Origin: Sulfitobacter sp. SK012 | Lineage (GTDB): Bacteria > Pseudomonadota > Alphaproteobacteria > Rhodobacterales > Rhodobacteraceae | Length of the DNA: 64,000 nt | NCBI RefSeq assembly: GCF_003352085.1 | Contig: NZ_CP025804.1 | Span: 682,001-746,000 of the forward strand | Reading direction: 5' to 3' | Shown: piece after piece, positions 55,184 through 63,256 of the stretch | Position numbering within the stretch: the stretch's first letter is position 1 | How the letters are laid out: each line of letters starts with the position of its first letter | Made by a program: the position numbers and the translations under genes | The notes under the pieces: model-generated | The model's database searches: none | What the model saw: the letters and a program-made list of their open reading frames with translations, nothing else | What the model was told of the DNA's origin: nothing

Positions 55184-56695
55184 ATGAGACATCAATCCAT
55201 CAAGACCCTGATGTGCGGCGCAAGCGCTCTTGCTTTCGCATTCACCCCGGCACTGGCCGAGAGCCCCACGTACCAGAACACAACCGATATCCCCGCAAAC
55301 GTCGTTACACCGGATCGCACGGAAACGCGGATCGGGACGCTGGAATTTGTGGACGGTGTTCCAACCCCGGCCACGTCACAAGCGCTATGGGATCACCTGG
55401 ACTTCAGCCGCGCGGTCGAGACGATGATCATGACCACACCAGCGGCGTCGTTGGCCGGATTCCGTAAGGGCCTTCGCCAATTTGGTCCTGACAATGAAAC
55501 CATGATGTATTGGCATGGTCGCCTTGATTCAAAGGGTCTCTTGCTGACCGGCAACACGACCGTGATTTACACCTTCATGTGGATCGACCTGAAAGACGGG
55601 CCGATGATCATGGAAACGCCGCCGGATGTTCTGGGCATCATCGACAACGCCTGGTTCCATTACCTGACCGATTTTGGCAACGCCGGACCCGACAAAGGCA
55701 AGGGCGGCAAATACCTTCTGGTGCCACCGGGATATGAGGGCGAGCTGCCCGAAGGCTATATCGTGCGCCATTCCGAGACCTACGGTCATTGGCTCGCAAT
55801 GCGCGGCTTTATGACCGATTTCGAGGCTGATCCGGTTGTCGACAACATGAAATCCCATTTTCGCCTATACCCGATGGGAGAAGACCCCGAGGAAGTGAAC
55901 TGGGTCGATATGGCGATGACAGAAGTCAACACACTGCACGCGCAGGACGCAACGTTCTTTGAGGAAGTGAACGAAATTGTTCAGGAGGAGCCGAATTCTG
56001 CGTGGAGCGAAGAAGTCCTCGGCTTGATGCGGTCCATCGGCATCGAAAAGGGCAAGCCTTTTGCACCGGATGAGCGGATGCAGGAAATTCTGGCTGAGGC
56101 GGCGGCGGTCGGCACCGCCGCGCAGCGCTCGATCATCTGGGCCAATCGCGATGAAAACCGCATCATCTGGCCGGACAGCAAAAGCTGGGAAAGGGGCTTT
56201 GCCGGCGGCAGCCACGAGTTTCTTGATGACGGCATCCGCCTGATCAACTCGCGCGTGCGGTTCCACTTTTACGCGACAGGCATCACGCCAGCAATGGTGA
56301 AACCTCCGATCGGCGCTGGGTCGCAATATGTGATCGGTCTGCGCGATGCCGAAGGCGCGCCACTTGACGGCGCAAAAACGTATCGCGTGCATGTGCCGCC
56401 AAATGTTCCGGCCCGCCGGTTCTGGGACATCACAGTCTACGACAACATGACCCGGTCCATGCTTCAGGTCGACAGCCCTTACCCAGCTGTCACCAGCATC
56501 GATAAGGCTGTCGTGCAGAACGACGATGGATCTTGGGATGTCTACTTCGGACCAGAACGCCCGGACGGTGCGGACAACTGGATTCAGACTATTCCCGGCA
56601 AAGGTTGGAACATGCTGTGGCGCATCTATGGCCCCGAACAGGCTTGGTACGATGGCGAATGGCAGCCTAGCGATGTCGAAGTGGTCAGCGAATAA
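55184..56695 (+). CDS. Exported DUF1254/DUF1214 protein, paralogue 4
   Basis: 503 residues; signal peptide ending near ...AFTPALA. The mature start YQNTTDIPANVVTPDRTETRIGTLEFVDGVPTPATSQAL follows the family pattern; DUF1254 region NTTVIYTFMWIDLKDGPMIMETPPDVLGIIDNAWFHYLTDFGN; loop GPDKGKGGKYLLVPPGYEGELPEGYIV; DUF1214 end FWDITVYDNMTRSMLQVDSPYPAV ... WIQTIPGKGWNMLWRIYGPEQAW. Start set at the ATG 6 bp after AGGAGA. Confidence 0.92.
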   Translation: MRHQSIKTLMCGASALAFAFTPALAESPTYQNTTDIPANVVTPDRTETRIGTLEFVDGVPTPATSQALWDHLDFSRAVETMIMTTPAASLAGFRKGLRQFGPDNETMMYWHGRLDSKGLLLTGNTTVIYTFMWIDLKDGPMIMETPPDVLGIIDNAWFHYLTDFGNAGPDKGKGGKYLLVPPGYEGELPEGYIVRHSETYGHWLAMRGFMTDFEADPVVDNMKSHFRLYPMGEDPEEVNWVDMAMTEVNTLHAQDATFFEEVNEIVQEEPNSAWSEEVLGLMRSIGIEKGKPFAPDERMQEILAEAAAVGTAAQRSIIWANRDENRIIWPDSKSWERGFAGGSHEFLDDGIRLINSRVRFHFYATGITPAMVKPPIGAGSQYVIGLRDAEGAPLDGAKTYRVHVPPNVPARRFWDITVYDNMTRSMLQVDSPYPAVTSIDKAVVQNDDGSWDVYFGPERPDGADNWIQTIPGKGWNMLWRIYGPEQAWYDGEWQPSDVEVVSE

Positions 56696-56709
56696 GGCCA
56701 CAGGGTTGA

Positions 56710-56734
56710 GACCGCCAGCGCTGTGCTGGCGGTC
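56710..56734 (+). terminator. Hairpin after DUF1254 gene 4
   Basis: GACCGCCAGC, 5-nt loop, GCTGGCGGTC: perfect 10-bp stem, 14 bp after the stop codon, without a T-run. Likely an mRNA 3' end or factor-dependent terminator. Confidence 0.65.
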
Positions 56735-56763
56735 CAGTCCCGCGGACCTAAAACCTGTGCGTT

Positions 56764-56783
56764 TGGCGCAGTCGGACCAAAAC
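56764..56783 (+). promoter_or_regulatory. Regulon element 8, upstream of coiled-coil/sulfatase unit
   Basis: TGGCGCAGTCGGACCAAAAC. GATGAT (56801-56806) follows after 17 bp. 58 bp to the start codon, the shortest leader of the set. Confidence 0.82.
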
Positions 56784-56841
56784 CAACCCCCGGCGAATGG
56801 GATGATTCGACCATCATTCAATTTCTAAAAGGAGAAAAGAA

Positions 56842-57264
56842 ATGAAACTCTCTGAAGGGCTTGCCGCACTCGCCGAGAAGGCGAAAAATGTTGAAACACG
56901 CGTTGATGAATATACGCGGGAGGAACAGGCCAAACGCGACGCGCTCAAAGAAAAGTGGAGCGCGGAATACGCAAAGGCCGAGCAGGACTGGAACACCGCC
57001 TTTGCCGAGGTCGACAGCAGCATGAATGCGTGGTGGTCCGGCATCCAGTCGAACTACGAAAACCACAAGGCCGAGCAGAAAGCGAAATGGGACGCTTGGA
57101 AAGCGGAACACGATCTGGCGAAGGCCGAGAGGAACGCAGAAAACGCAGAGGCGGATGCCGCTGCCGCGGTCGCCTATGCCCAGTTGGTCGCCAATGAGGC
57201 GCAGGCCATTGCGATCGAAGCCGTCGGAGCCCGTGCGCATGCGGAAGATCTGAAGGGCGGATAA
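56842..57264 (+). CDS. Trp-rich coiled-coil protein of unknown function
   Basis: 140 residues, no signal peptide, almost entirely charged helix: Lys/Glu/Ala/Asp-rich with heptad-like spacing (LAALAEKAKNVETRVDEYTREEQAKRDALKEKW). Six Trp are evenly placed in the middle (EKW, QDW, NAWW, AKWDAW). The C-terminal third is Ala-rich. Strong AGGAGAA before the ATG. Only non-exported structural protein of the cluster; could be a cytoplasmic scaffold, but nothing in the sequence proves a role. Confidence 0.75.
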   Translation: MKLSEGLAALAEKAKNVETRVDEYTREEQAKRDALKEKWSAEYAKAEQDWNTAFAEVDSSMNAWWSGIQSNYENHKAEQKAKWDAWKAEHDLAKAERNAENAEADAAAAVAYAQLVANEAQAIAIEAVGARAHAEDLKGG

Positions 57265-57268
57265 GGGG

Positions 57269-57306
57269 TTGCCGATTGCTGGGGCCCCAGTCCCGGCACT
57301 TTTTTC
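57269..57306 (+). terminator. Hairpin with T-run between coiled-coil and sulfatase genes
   Basis: TGCCG ... CTGGGGCCCCAG ... CGGCA followed by a run of six T. Looks like an intrinsic terminator or attenuator. The sulfatase gene has no regulon element of its own, so it would be expressed by read-through at a lower level. Confidence 0.6.
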
Positions 57307-57333
57307 CTCTCGATGTGAACAAGGAGAACTCAC

Positions 57334-58839
57334 ATGACAGACACCACAAGTGACGCGATTGGACGTTTTGGCTTGCGAACGGGACTGAGGCTGATGGCCT
57401 CGGCTTGCGTCATCGCCGCAGCCTCGAGTGCGTTTGCACAGCAGGAAAAACCCAACATCGTTCTGATCAATATGGATAACTTCGGCTACGGCGAGCTTGG
57501 CGTCTACGGCGGGGGTATTGTCCGGGGCGGCGCCACGCCGCGCATTGACGAGCTGGCCACTGAAGGGATGCGGCTTCTGAATTTCAATGTCGAGGCGCAA
57601 TGCACGCCCAGCCGTGCAGCGCTACTGACAGGCCGTTATGCCGTACGTACGGGGAACGGTACGGTACCGCTCCAAACCGTGAATTATGGTTTGACCCAGT
57701 GGGAATACACCATGGCTGAGATGCTGAGCGATGTGGGCTATGCCACCGCCCATTTCGGCAAGTGGAACCTCGGCCAAGCAGAGGGTCGCTATCCCACCAA
57801 TCAGGGTTTCGATGAGTGGTATGGCATCCCCAATTCGACCGACGAGAGCAATTGGCCGACGAATGAGATGTTCCTGAAGTGGGCGAAAATAGCGAGAGAG
57901 ACCGGCAAAACTCCGATGATCAAGGAAACGCATGTTTTATCGGGCATAAAAGGCTCACCGACAGAAGAGGTGAAGGTCTTCGACTCGTCGGTAAGGCCAG
58001 AGATCGACCGCGAAGTCACCGACCTTGCCAAAGATTACATGACACGCCAGGCCGAAGCCGGCAAACCGTTCTTCCTGTATCTGCCCTACACCCAGACGCA
58101 TGCGCCGGTTACACCGAGTGCTGAGTTTAAAGGCAAGAGTGGCAATGGCCACTGGGGTGATATTTTAATGCAGATCGATGCCTATACCGGTGAATTGCTG
58201 GATAAGGTGGATGAGTTGGGTATTGCCGATAACACCGTCTTTATTTTTAGCTCGGATAACGGCGGCGAAATGACCCCCACTTTCCAGGGATGGAACGGCC
58301 CATGGAGTGGTTCCTATTTCACGGCTAAGGAAGGGTCCTTACGGGTGCCGTTTATTGTGCGCTGGCCTGGCAAAGTTCCGGCAGGCAAGGTCTCCAACGA
58401 GATCGTGCACCAGTTTGATCTGTACGCTACATTGGCAAATATTGCCGGTGGTGAGGTGCCGACAGATCGTGTCATCGACAGTATGGATATGACGGATTTC
58501 TTCCTCGGAGAAAAAGAAGAGTCCGGTCGAGACGGCTTTGTGATCTATGTCGGTGACGATATTTTCGGCGTGAAGTGGCAAAACTATAAGATGATGTTCA
58601 AGGAGCTTGAAGGAGGGCTGGGTAATGGGATACTGAACGAGTTTCCGTTTGTTCGCTTTTTCAACCTTTATGATGACCCCAAAGAAGAATATCCAATGAA
58701 CTTGGACCCATCATTATTAGATAATTTATGGGTACGTTGGGGGCCTGGGCCGATTCTGGTAGAGCATCAGGAGTCGTTGGCCAAAGAACCAGTAATCCAG
58801 CCGGGCACGCCTGATCCGTATGTGCCGCCGGCGAACTAA
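57334..58839 (+). CDS. Exported type-I (formylglycine) sulfatase
   Basis: 501 residues; signal peptide with a 20-residue polar lead (LMASACVIAAASSAFA). The sulfatase signature CTPSRAALLTGR puts the cysteine converted to formylglycine at Cys90. Metal-site residues: Asp48, with Asn49 in place of the usual second Asp (NMDNFGYGELGVYGG), and Asp308-Asn309 (SSDNGGE). Lys332 lies in TAKEGSLRVPFIVRWPGK. AAGGAG precedes the ATG. Cleaves sulfate esters in the periplasm; substrate unknown. The formylglycine-generating enzyme is not in the window. Confidence 0.9.
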   Translation: MTDTTSDAIGRFGLRTGLRLMASACVIAAASSAFAQQEKPNIVLINMDNFGYGELGVYGGGIVRGGATPRIDELATEGMRLLNFNVEAQCTPSRAALLTGRYAVRTGNGTVPLQTVNYGLTQWEYTMAEMLSDVGYATAHFGKWNLGQAEGRYPTNQGFDEWYGIPNSTDESNWPTNEMFLKWAKIARETGKTPMIKETHVLSGIKGSPTEEVKVFDSSVRPEIDREVTDLAKDYMTRQAEAGKPFFLYLPYTQTHAPVTPSAEFKGKSGNGHWGDILMQIDAYTGELLDKVDELGIADNTVFIFSSDNGGEMTPTFQGWNGPWSGSYFTAKEGSLRVPFIVRWPGKVPAGKVSNEIVHQFDLYATLANIAGGEVPTDRVIDSMDMTDFFLGEKEESGRDGFVIYVGDDIFGVKWQNYKMMFKELEGGLGNGILNEFPFVRFFNLYDDPKEEYPMNLDPSLLDNLWVRWGPGPILVEHQESLAKEPVIQPGTPDPYVPPAN

Positions 58840-58947
58840 GCATCCTATCGCATGTTGCGATCGATTGCATTCACCCGCGAAGCAGGACGCGTTCAGCTTT
58901 GCAAACGCTGCCTCAGCCTCGCGGGTGGGCACCGGATTCTTCTTGAA

Positions 58948-58966
58948 TGGCGTGATCGGACCAAAC
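58948..58966 (+). promoter_or_regulatory. Regulon element 9, upstream of barrel 2/DUF1254 gene 5
   Basis: TGGCGTGATCGGACCAAAC, one A shorter than the others. TCAGAT (58984-58989) lies 17 bp on. 86 bp to the start codon of the barrel gene, which is followed closely by DUF1254 gene 5. Confidence 0.8.
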
Positions 58967-59052
58967 GGATGCTTCAGAATCGTTCAGATGTCAGGGATAG
59001 ATCCCGGGCACTGTCTTGAGCCCTTAACAGTGATTGAGCGAAGGAGACGAAA

Positions 59053-59862
59053 ATGACGTTCTTGAAGCAAATATCCGCGGCCATCATTCTTGGTGCCACG
59101 ACTGCGGCATTCATTCCACTTGTCAGCGCGGCGCAGGGGACAGACGCTGCATCTCTGGCGCAGGCCAACAATCCTCTCGCGGCGTTCAAGACGTTCAATT
59201 TGCAAAACCAGTACAACGGCTCTCTGACTGGAACAGATTCAACTGCCAATTCGTTCTTTCTGCGAGGCGCTCTACCTGTTTCTGCCTTTGGAGGAGATTG
59301 GCTGGTACGTGCTACTTTGCCCATCAACGATTTTCCCGATCCTTTCAATGGTGGAAAAACCAACGGACTTGGAGACTTCAACGTCTTCGCGGCTTATCTG
59401 ATGGATACCGGTAACCCCAACCTTAGCTTTGGTATCGGGCCACAAATCACGGCTCCGACCGCAACCGAGGATGCGACGGGGTCCGGGAAATGGTCGGCAG
59501 GTCTGGCCAACGTGTTGTTCAATACGGCCACACCTGGATTTCAGTGGGGGTATCTGTTGACGTGGCAGGCCAGTTTCGCGGGCGACAGCGACCGCGCTGA
59601 TGTTAATTCAGGCGCATTTCAACCTTTGTTAATCAAGCAAGTGGGCAATGGCTGGTACCTGAGATCAACAGCGATCTGGACCTACGACTTTGAGACTGAC
59701 AACTACAACATCCCTATCGGATTTGGTGCAGGGCGTGTGGTCACGAAACCAAATGTCGTCATCAACTACTTTGTCGAGCCGCAATATTCAGTGGCGTCCG
59801 ATGGAGATGGACAGATGGAATGGGGCGTATTTGCTGGCGTCAACTTTCAGTTTGCCAAATAG
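59053..59862 (+). CDS. Outer-membrane beta-barrel protein, 2
   Basis: 269 residues: signal peptide (ISAAIILGATTAAFIPLVSA) and a barrel-type strand pattern (SFFLRGALPVSAFGGDWLVRATLPINDF, LSFGIGPQITAPTA, WYLRSTAIWTYDFETDNYNIPIGFGAGRV, WGVFAGVNFQFAK). Of the same broad transporter class as the barrel at 54105, but only distantly similar. GGAGACG lies upstream of the ATG. Cotranscribed with DUF1254 gene 5, 17 bp apart. Confidence 0.78.
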   Translation: MTFLKQISAAIILGATTAAFIPLVSAAQGTDAASLAQANNPLAAFKTFNLQNQYNGSLTGTDSTANSFFLRGALPVSAFGGDWLVRATLPINDFPDPFNGGKTNGLGDFNVFAAYLMDTGNPNLSFGIGPQITAPTATEDATGSGKWSAGLANVLFNTATPGFQWGYLLTWQASFAGDSDRADVNSGAFQPLLIKQVGNGWYLRSTAIWTYDFETDNYNIPIGFGAGRVVTKPNVVINYFVEPQYSVASDGDGQMEWGVFAGVNFQFAK

Positions 59863-59879
59863 TATAAATGGAGAAAATG

Positions 59880-61406
59880 ATGCATGGAACTTTGACAGCC
59901 GCCCTTCTTGTTTCGACTTGCATGGCCACCAGCGCCTTGGCTCAGGAGGCCCAGCCTGTTGGCGATTTGTTCACCAACCCCGGTGCGCCACAAACCAGCA
60001 GCGATTTCCGATCCGCGCCGATGAGCATAGATACCGACTTCGGTAAAATGGAATTCGTTGGCGGTGGATTCCCGACCGAAGAGTCCGCGCAGGCGTTGTA
60101 TGATGAGCTGGATCTGCAACGCGCCACGCAAGCTTATATGGACTTTTTGCCAGCGCTGTCGCTTTACAGCATTGTGAAATCCCAGGCCCGTGATCTTCAG
60201 TTCGAAACTTCGTCAGACATTGGTGTGATGGCGAATTACATGAACTCCAATCAGCCATATCTGACCGGGAACAACTCGACCATCTACGCCTTCGCCTCGC
60301 TGGACCTGGGCGTCGACGGGCCCACCGTTGTCGAGATACCGGCGGGGATGTACGGAACCGCCAATGACGCGGTGTTCAAGTACCTGACCGATTTTGGCGC
60401 CACTGGCCCGGACAAGGGGGAAGGCGGGAAATACCTTTTCCTGCCCCCTGGTTATGACGGCGCCGTTCCCGACGGATATTTTGTGCTGCGCTCGCCCGGC
60501 CACCGGATCTGGACCATGATGCGCGCTTTCGTCGATGTTGGAACCGGCGACAAGGCGGTGGAGTGGTTCGAGCAGAATTTCAAGGTCTACCCGCTTGAGA
60601 CCGGCCCGCGCGAGGCGCTTTACGTCAACACAAGCGAGGTGGGCATGAACCCGCTTCCTCCAGAGGACGGAACGGTCTTCGAGATGCTGAACGAGATCAT
60701 TCAGCACGAGCCGTCCGAACTGTTTGACCCCGAGCAACTCGGTCGTCTGGCCACTCTGGGCATCGAAAAGGGAAAACCCTTCGCCCCGGATGCGCGCATG
60801 GCCGCAATTCTCGATCAGGGGGCCAAGCAGGGCACGGCTATGTCGCGAGCCATCGTCTACGCATCGCGCGAGACTGATATCCGCTATTGGCCGGAGCGGC
60901 AGTGGGAAAAGATGTTCGTTCGCAATACCGAGTTCACCCGGGACAGCGGCGCCAATGACATCGATGCCCGCACGCTGTGGCACTACCAGGCGATTGTGGT
61001 GTCGCCCAACCTGCTGTCGACCACCCCGGGTGTGGGGACGGCCTATCTCACGTCCTTCAGGGATGCGAATGGGGGGTTTCTTGATGGGAGCAAGTCCTAC
61101 CGGCTGAACGTCCCGGCAAATACGCCGGTCAAACGGTTCTGGGCCGTAACGGCCTATGATCCGGCCACCCGCGGACTGTTGGCATCGGACGGCCAAATCA
61201 CGGTTGGCAGCCCGACAGACCCGGTGGTCAACGCGGACGGCTCGGTGGATCTGTATTTCGGTCAATCGGCACCTGAGGGATTCGAGGCGAACTGGATCAA
61301 GACCGACCCATCCAAGGGGTTCTTCACAGTTTTCCGCTTCTACGGCCCGCTTGAAGGCTACATTGAAAAAACGTGGGTTCTGAACGACTTCGAGTTAATT
61401 GAGTGA
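59880..61406 (+). CDS. Exported DUF1254/DUF1214 protein, paralogue 5
   Basis: 508 residues; signal peptide MHGTLTAALLVSTCMATSALA. Start chosen at 59880 because GGAG (59870-59873) lies 6 bp before it; the earlier in-frame ATGs at 59868 and 59877 are too close to, or upstream of, that site. Family marks: NNSTIYAFASLDLGVDGPTVVEIPAGMYGTANDAVFKYLTDFG, GPDKGEGGKYLFLPPGYDGAVPDGYFVL, FWAVTAYDPATRGLLASDGQ and WIKTDPSKGFFTVFRFYGPLEGYIEKTW. No terminator seen after it. Confidence 0.92.
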   Translation: MHGTLTAALLVSTCMATSALAQEAQPVGDLFTNPGAPQTSSDFRSAPMSIDTDFGKMEFVGGGFPTEESAQALYDELDLQRATQAYMDFLPALSLYSIVKSQARDLQFETSSDIGVMANYMNSNQPYLTGNNSTIYAFASLDLGVDGPTVVEIPAGMYGTANDAVFKYLTDFGATGPDKGEGGKYLFLPPGYDGAVPDGYFVLRSPGHRIWTMMRAFVDVGTGDKAVEWFEQNFKVYPLETGPREALYVNTSEVGMNPLPPEDGTVFEMLNEIIQHEPSELFDPEQLGRLATLGIEKGKPFAPDARMAAILDQGAKQGTAMSRAIVYASRETDIRYWPERQWEKMFVRNTEFTRDSGANDIDARTLWHYQAIVVSPNLLSTTPGVGTAYLTSFRDANGGFLDGSKSYRLNVPANTPVKRFWAVTAYDPATRGLLASDGQITVGSPTDPVVNADGSVDLYFGQSAPEGFEANWIKTDPSKGFFTVFRFYGPLEGYIEKTWVLNDFELIE

Positions 61407-62030
61407 TCTCCGCTCCATTGGTTGTAGCTAAAGACACGCGAGGTGCGTGCAGCGTTGCGCACCAGCCTGCTACCGTATTAAGGCACAAGCACTCATCATC
61501 AAAACGATAGGCGGTCCGTCTGGCGACAGTACCAATTCCTTGGCTGCCCGTATCTGGAACTACTGCCTGTATGCCACCACAGGCGGACATTCTGGCGCAT
61601 CGCCTGTCTCAAAGCCCGCCGTCTCGTATGGGCACGGCGACCAGTCGGATTGGATTTTGGAGATTTGGCATGCTTTGAATGGCTGGTATGGGGAATTCGC
61701 GCTGCGCTGCCGCAGAACCTGTGTGTCTGTATCGTGTGTCGACGCCACGATCTGCGCTGCAGTCGCATCAGGCTGGTTTATCCTGTGTGGATGGCGTCTG
61801 CATTGCAAGGATAAAATGTGTTGATTACGCGGTTGGTCAGTACGGTCCTGTGTCCGGCCTTTGATCGCGGCGTCGATGTTTGCCGCTGGCCTTGATGGGT
61901 TCCGCAAACCTGCTCCCAATCGGCAACGCGAACCTGTGAGTTCAGGACAAAGCACGGGATTTCAGGTTTTCGGATGACCACACGTGCCATCATGACATTC
62001 GTCTTGCAATTCGGGTTTAGTTAACTCCTT
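61407..62030. other. 624-bp stretch without recognisable gene
   Basis: Several overlapping short frames on both strands, none with a family pattern or ribosome-binding site I trust. Probably decayed DNA between the DUF1254 cluster and the IS110 elements. Confidence 0.5.
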
Positions 62031-63052
62031 CTATGCCGCTGTTTGGCGGTGGTAGTACGTTTCTTTGGTGAGTATCGCCCAGATGATCCGCGCCGCTTTA
62101 TTTGCCATCGCAATAGTTGCGAGGCGAACAGGTTTGCGCTCAAGAAGTTGCATGATCCATGGATGCACCCGCTCCGGATACCCACGGGCACGCTGCACCT
62201 GAGAGGTCATGCCAATCACAAGTAATCGTCGGAGGTATCGATCACCCTTCTTGCTGATCCTGCCTAACCGCTCTTTTCCGCCACTCGACCTGTTCAACGG
62301 CGTAAGCCCCAACCAGGCAGCAAACTCGCGTCCGTTCTTGAACTGCTTGCCATCACCGATAGTGGCCACAATGGCTGAGGCCGTGATGGGCCGACGCCTG
62401 GCACTGTCCTGATCCGTTTGGCGCGCTCGTCGATCCGAGCGTGATACTCAATCAGCTTGTCATAGAAAGTCACCCGCTCATCGAGAGCAATAACCTGTTC
62501 ACAGAGTGTTTTGAGCATGCTCTTCGCCACATCAGGCATGTCCAAACTATCATCCGTCTGGAACGTCTTGATGAAACGCATTGCGGCGACTGGTCCGTTT
62601 CCAACCACATGGCCAAATTCACGAAGAAGACCGCGGATCACGTTCAACATCTGGGTCTTTTGGCGGACGATAAGCTGACGCACCCGATGGATGGTCAACA
62701 GTGCTTGTTGTTCCTTCGATTTTACAGCGACAAATCGCATCGTGGGTCGCGTGACGGCCTCGCAAATCGCCTCTGCATCAACAGCATCGGTCTTGGCGCG
62801 TTTGACATACGGCTTGACGTAGGCCGCAGGCATGAGCCGTACATCATGACCAATTGCGGTCAGCTCACGCGCCCAGTGATGAGCCGACCCGCAGGCTTCG
62901 ATCCCGACAAGGCAACACGGCAACTTCTCGAAGAACTTGAGCAACTGTCTACGCCGAATTGTTCGATTGAAGACGACTGTACCGTCCGAGGTGATACCGT
63001 GAGCTTGGAAAACGTCCTTACCAAGATCCAGTCCTACTGTTGTAACTTCCAT
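62031..63052 (-). pseudogene. IS110-family (IS1111-like) transposase, frameshifted
   Basis: Begins MEVTTVGLDLGKDVFQAHG after GGAAAGGA, with the DEDD-type first Asp, IEACGSAHHWAREL (Glu) and KTDAVDAEAICEA (Asp pair). At TVPGVGP the frame breaks: a base is missing at about 62386-62392. The conserved continuation ATIGDGKQFKNGREFAAWLGLTPLNRSSGGKERLGRISKKGDRYLRRLLVIG is in another frame and ends at 62031. Probably inactive. Confidence 0.88.
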
Positions 63053-63256
63053 GGTGGGGTTCCTTTCCTGACAGAAGATGACTTCTACAGTATGCCGCAA
63101 AGCGCGACCGTTGGCTGCAGACGCCATCCACATGGTGTAATCGCGGGATGAGTCGCCATGAAACTTCAAAAGAAGTTGATGGTGGTTGTTCCCCGATAAG
63201 ATGAAAATACGGGCTCATGACGAGGTGTCTGGCCCAAGCATCATTGGAGAACAGCC

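Noticed and set aside
46917..58966. Reading the nine-copy element as a mobile or REP-type repeat
   Set aside because: Copies follow gene orientation, lie only in promoter positions and keep fixed spacing to a -10-like box. Dispersed repeats would not do that.
60213..61265. 350-codon minus-strand frame opposite DUF1254 gene 5
   Set aside because: The plus strand carries a full DUF1254/1214 product with signal peptide and promoter element; the minus frame shows no family pattern and is rich in Arg/His/Gly.
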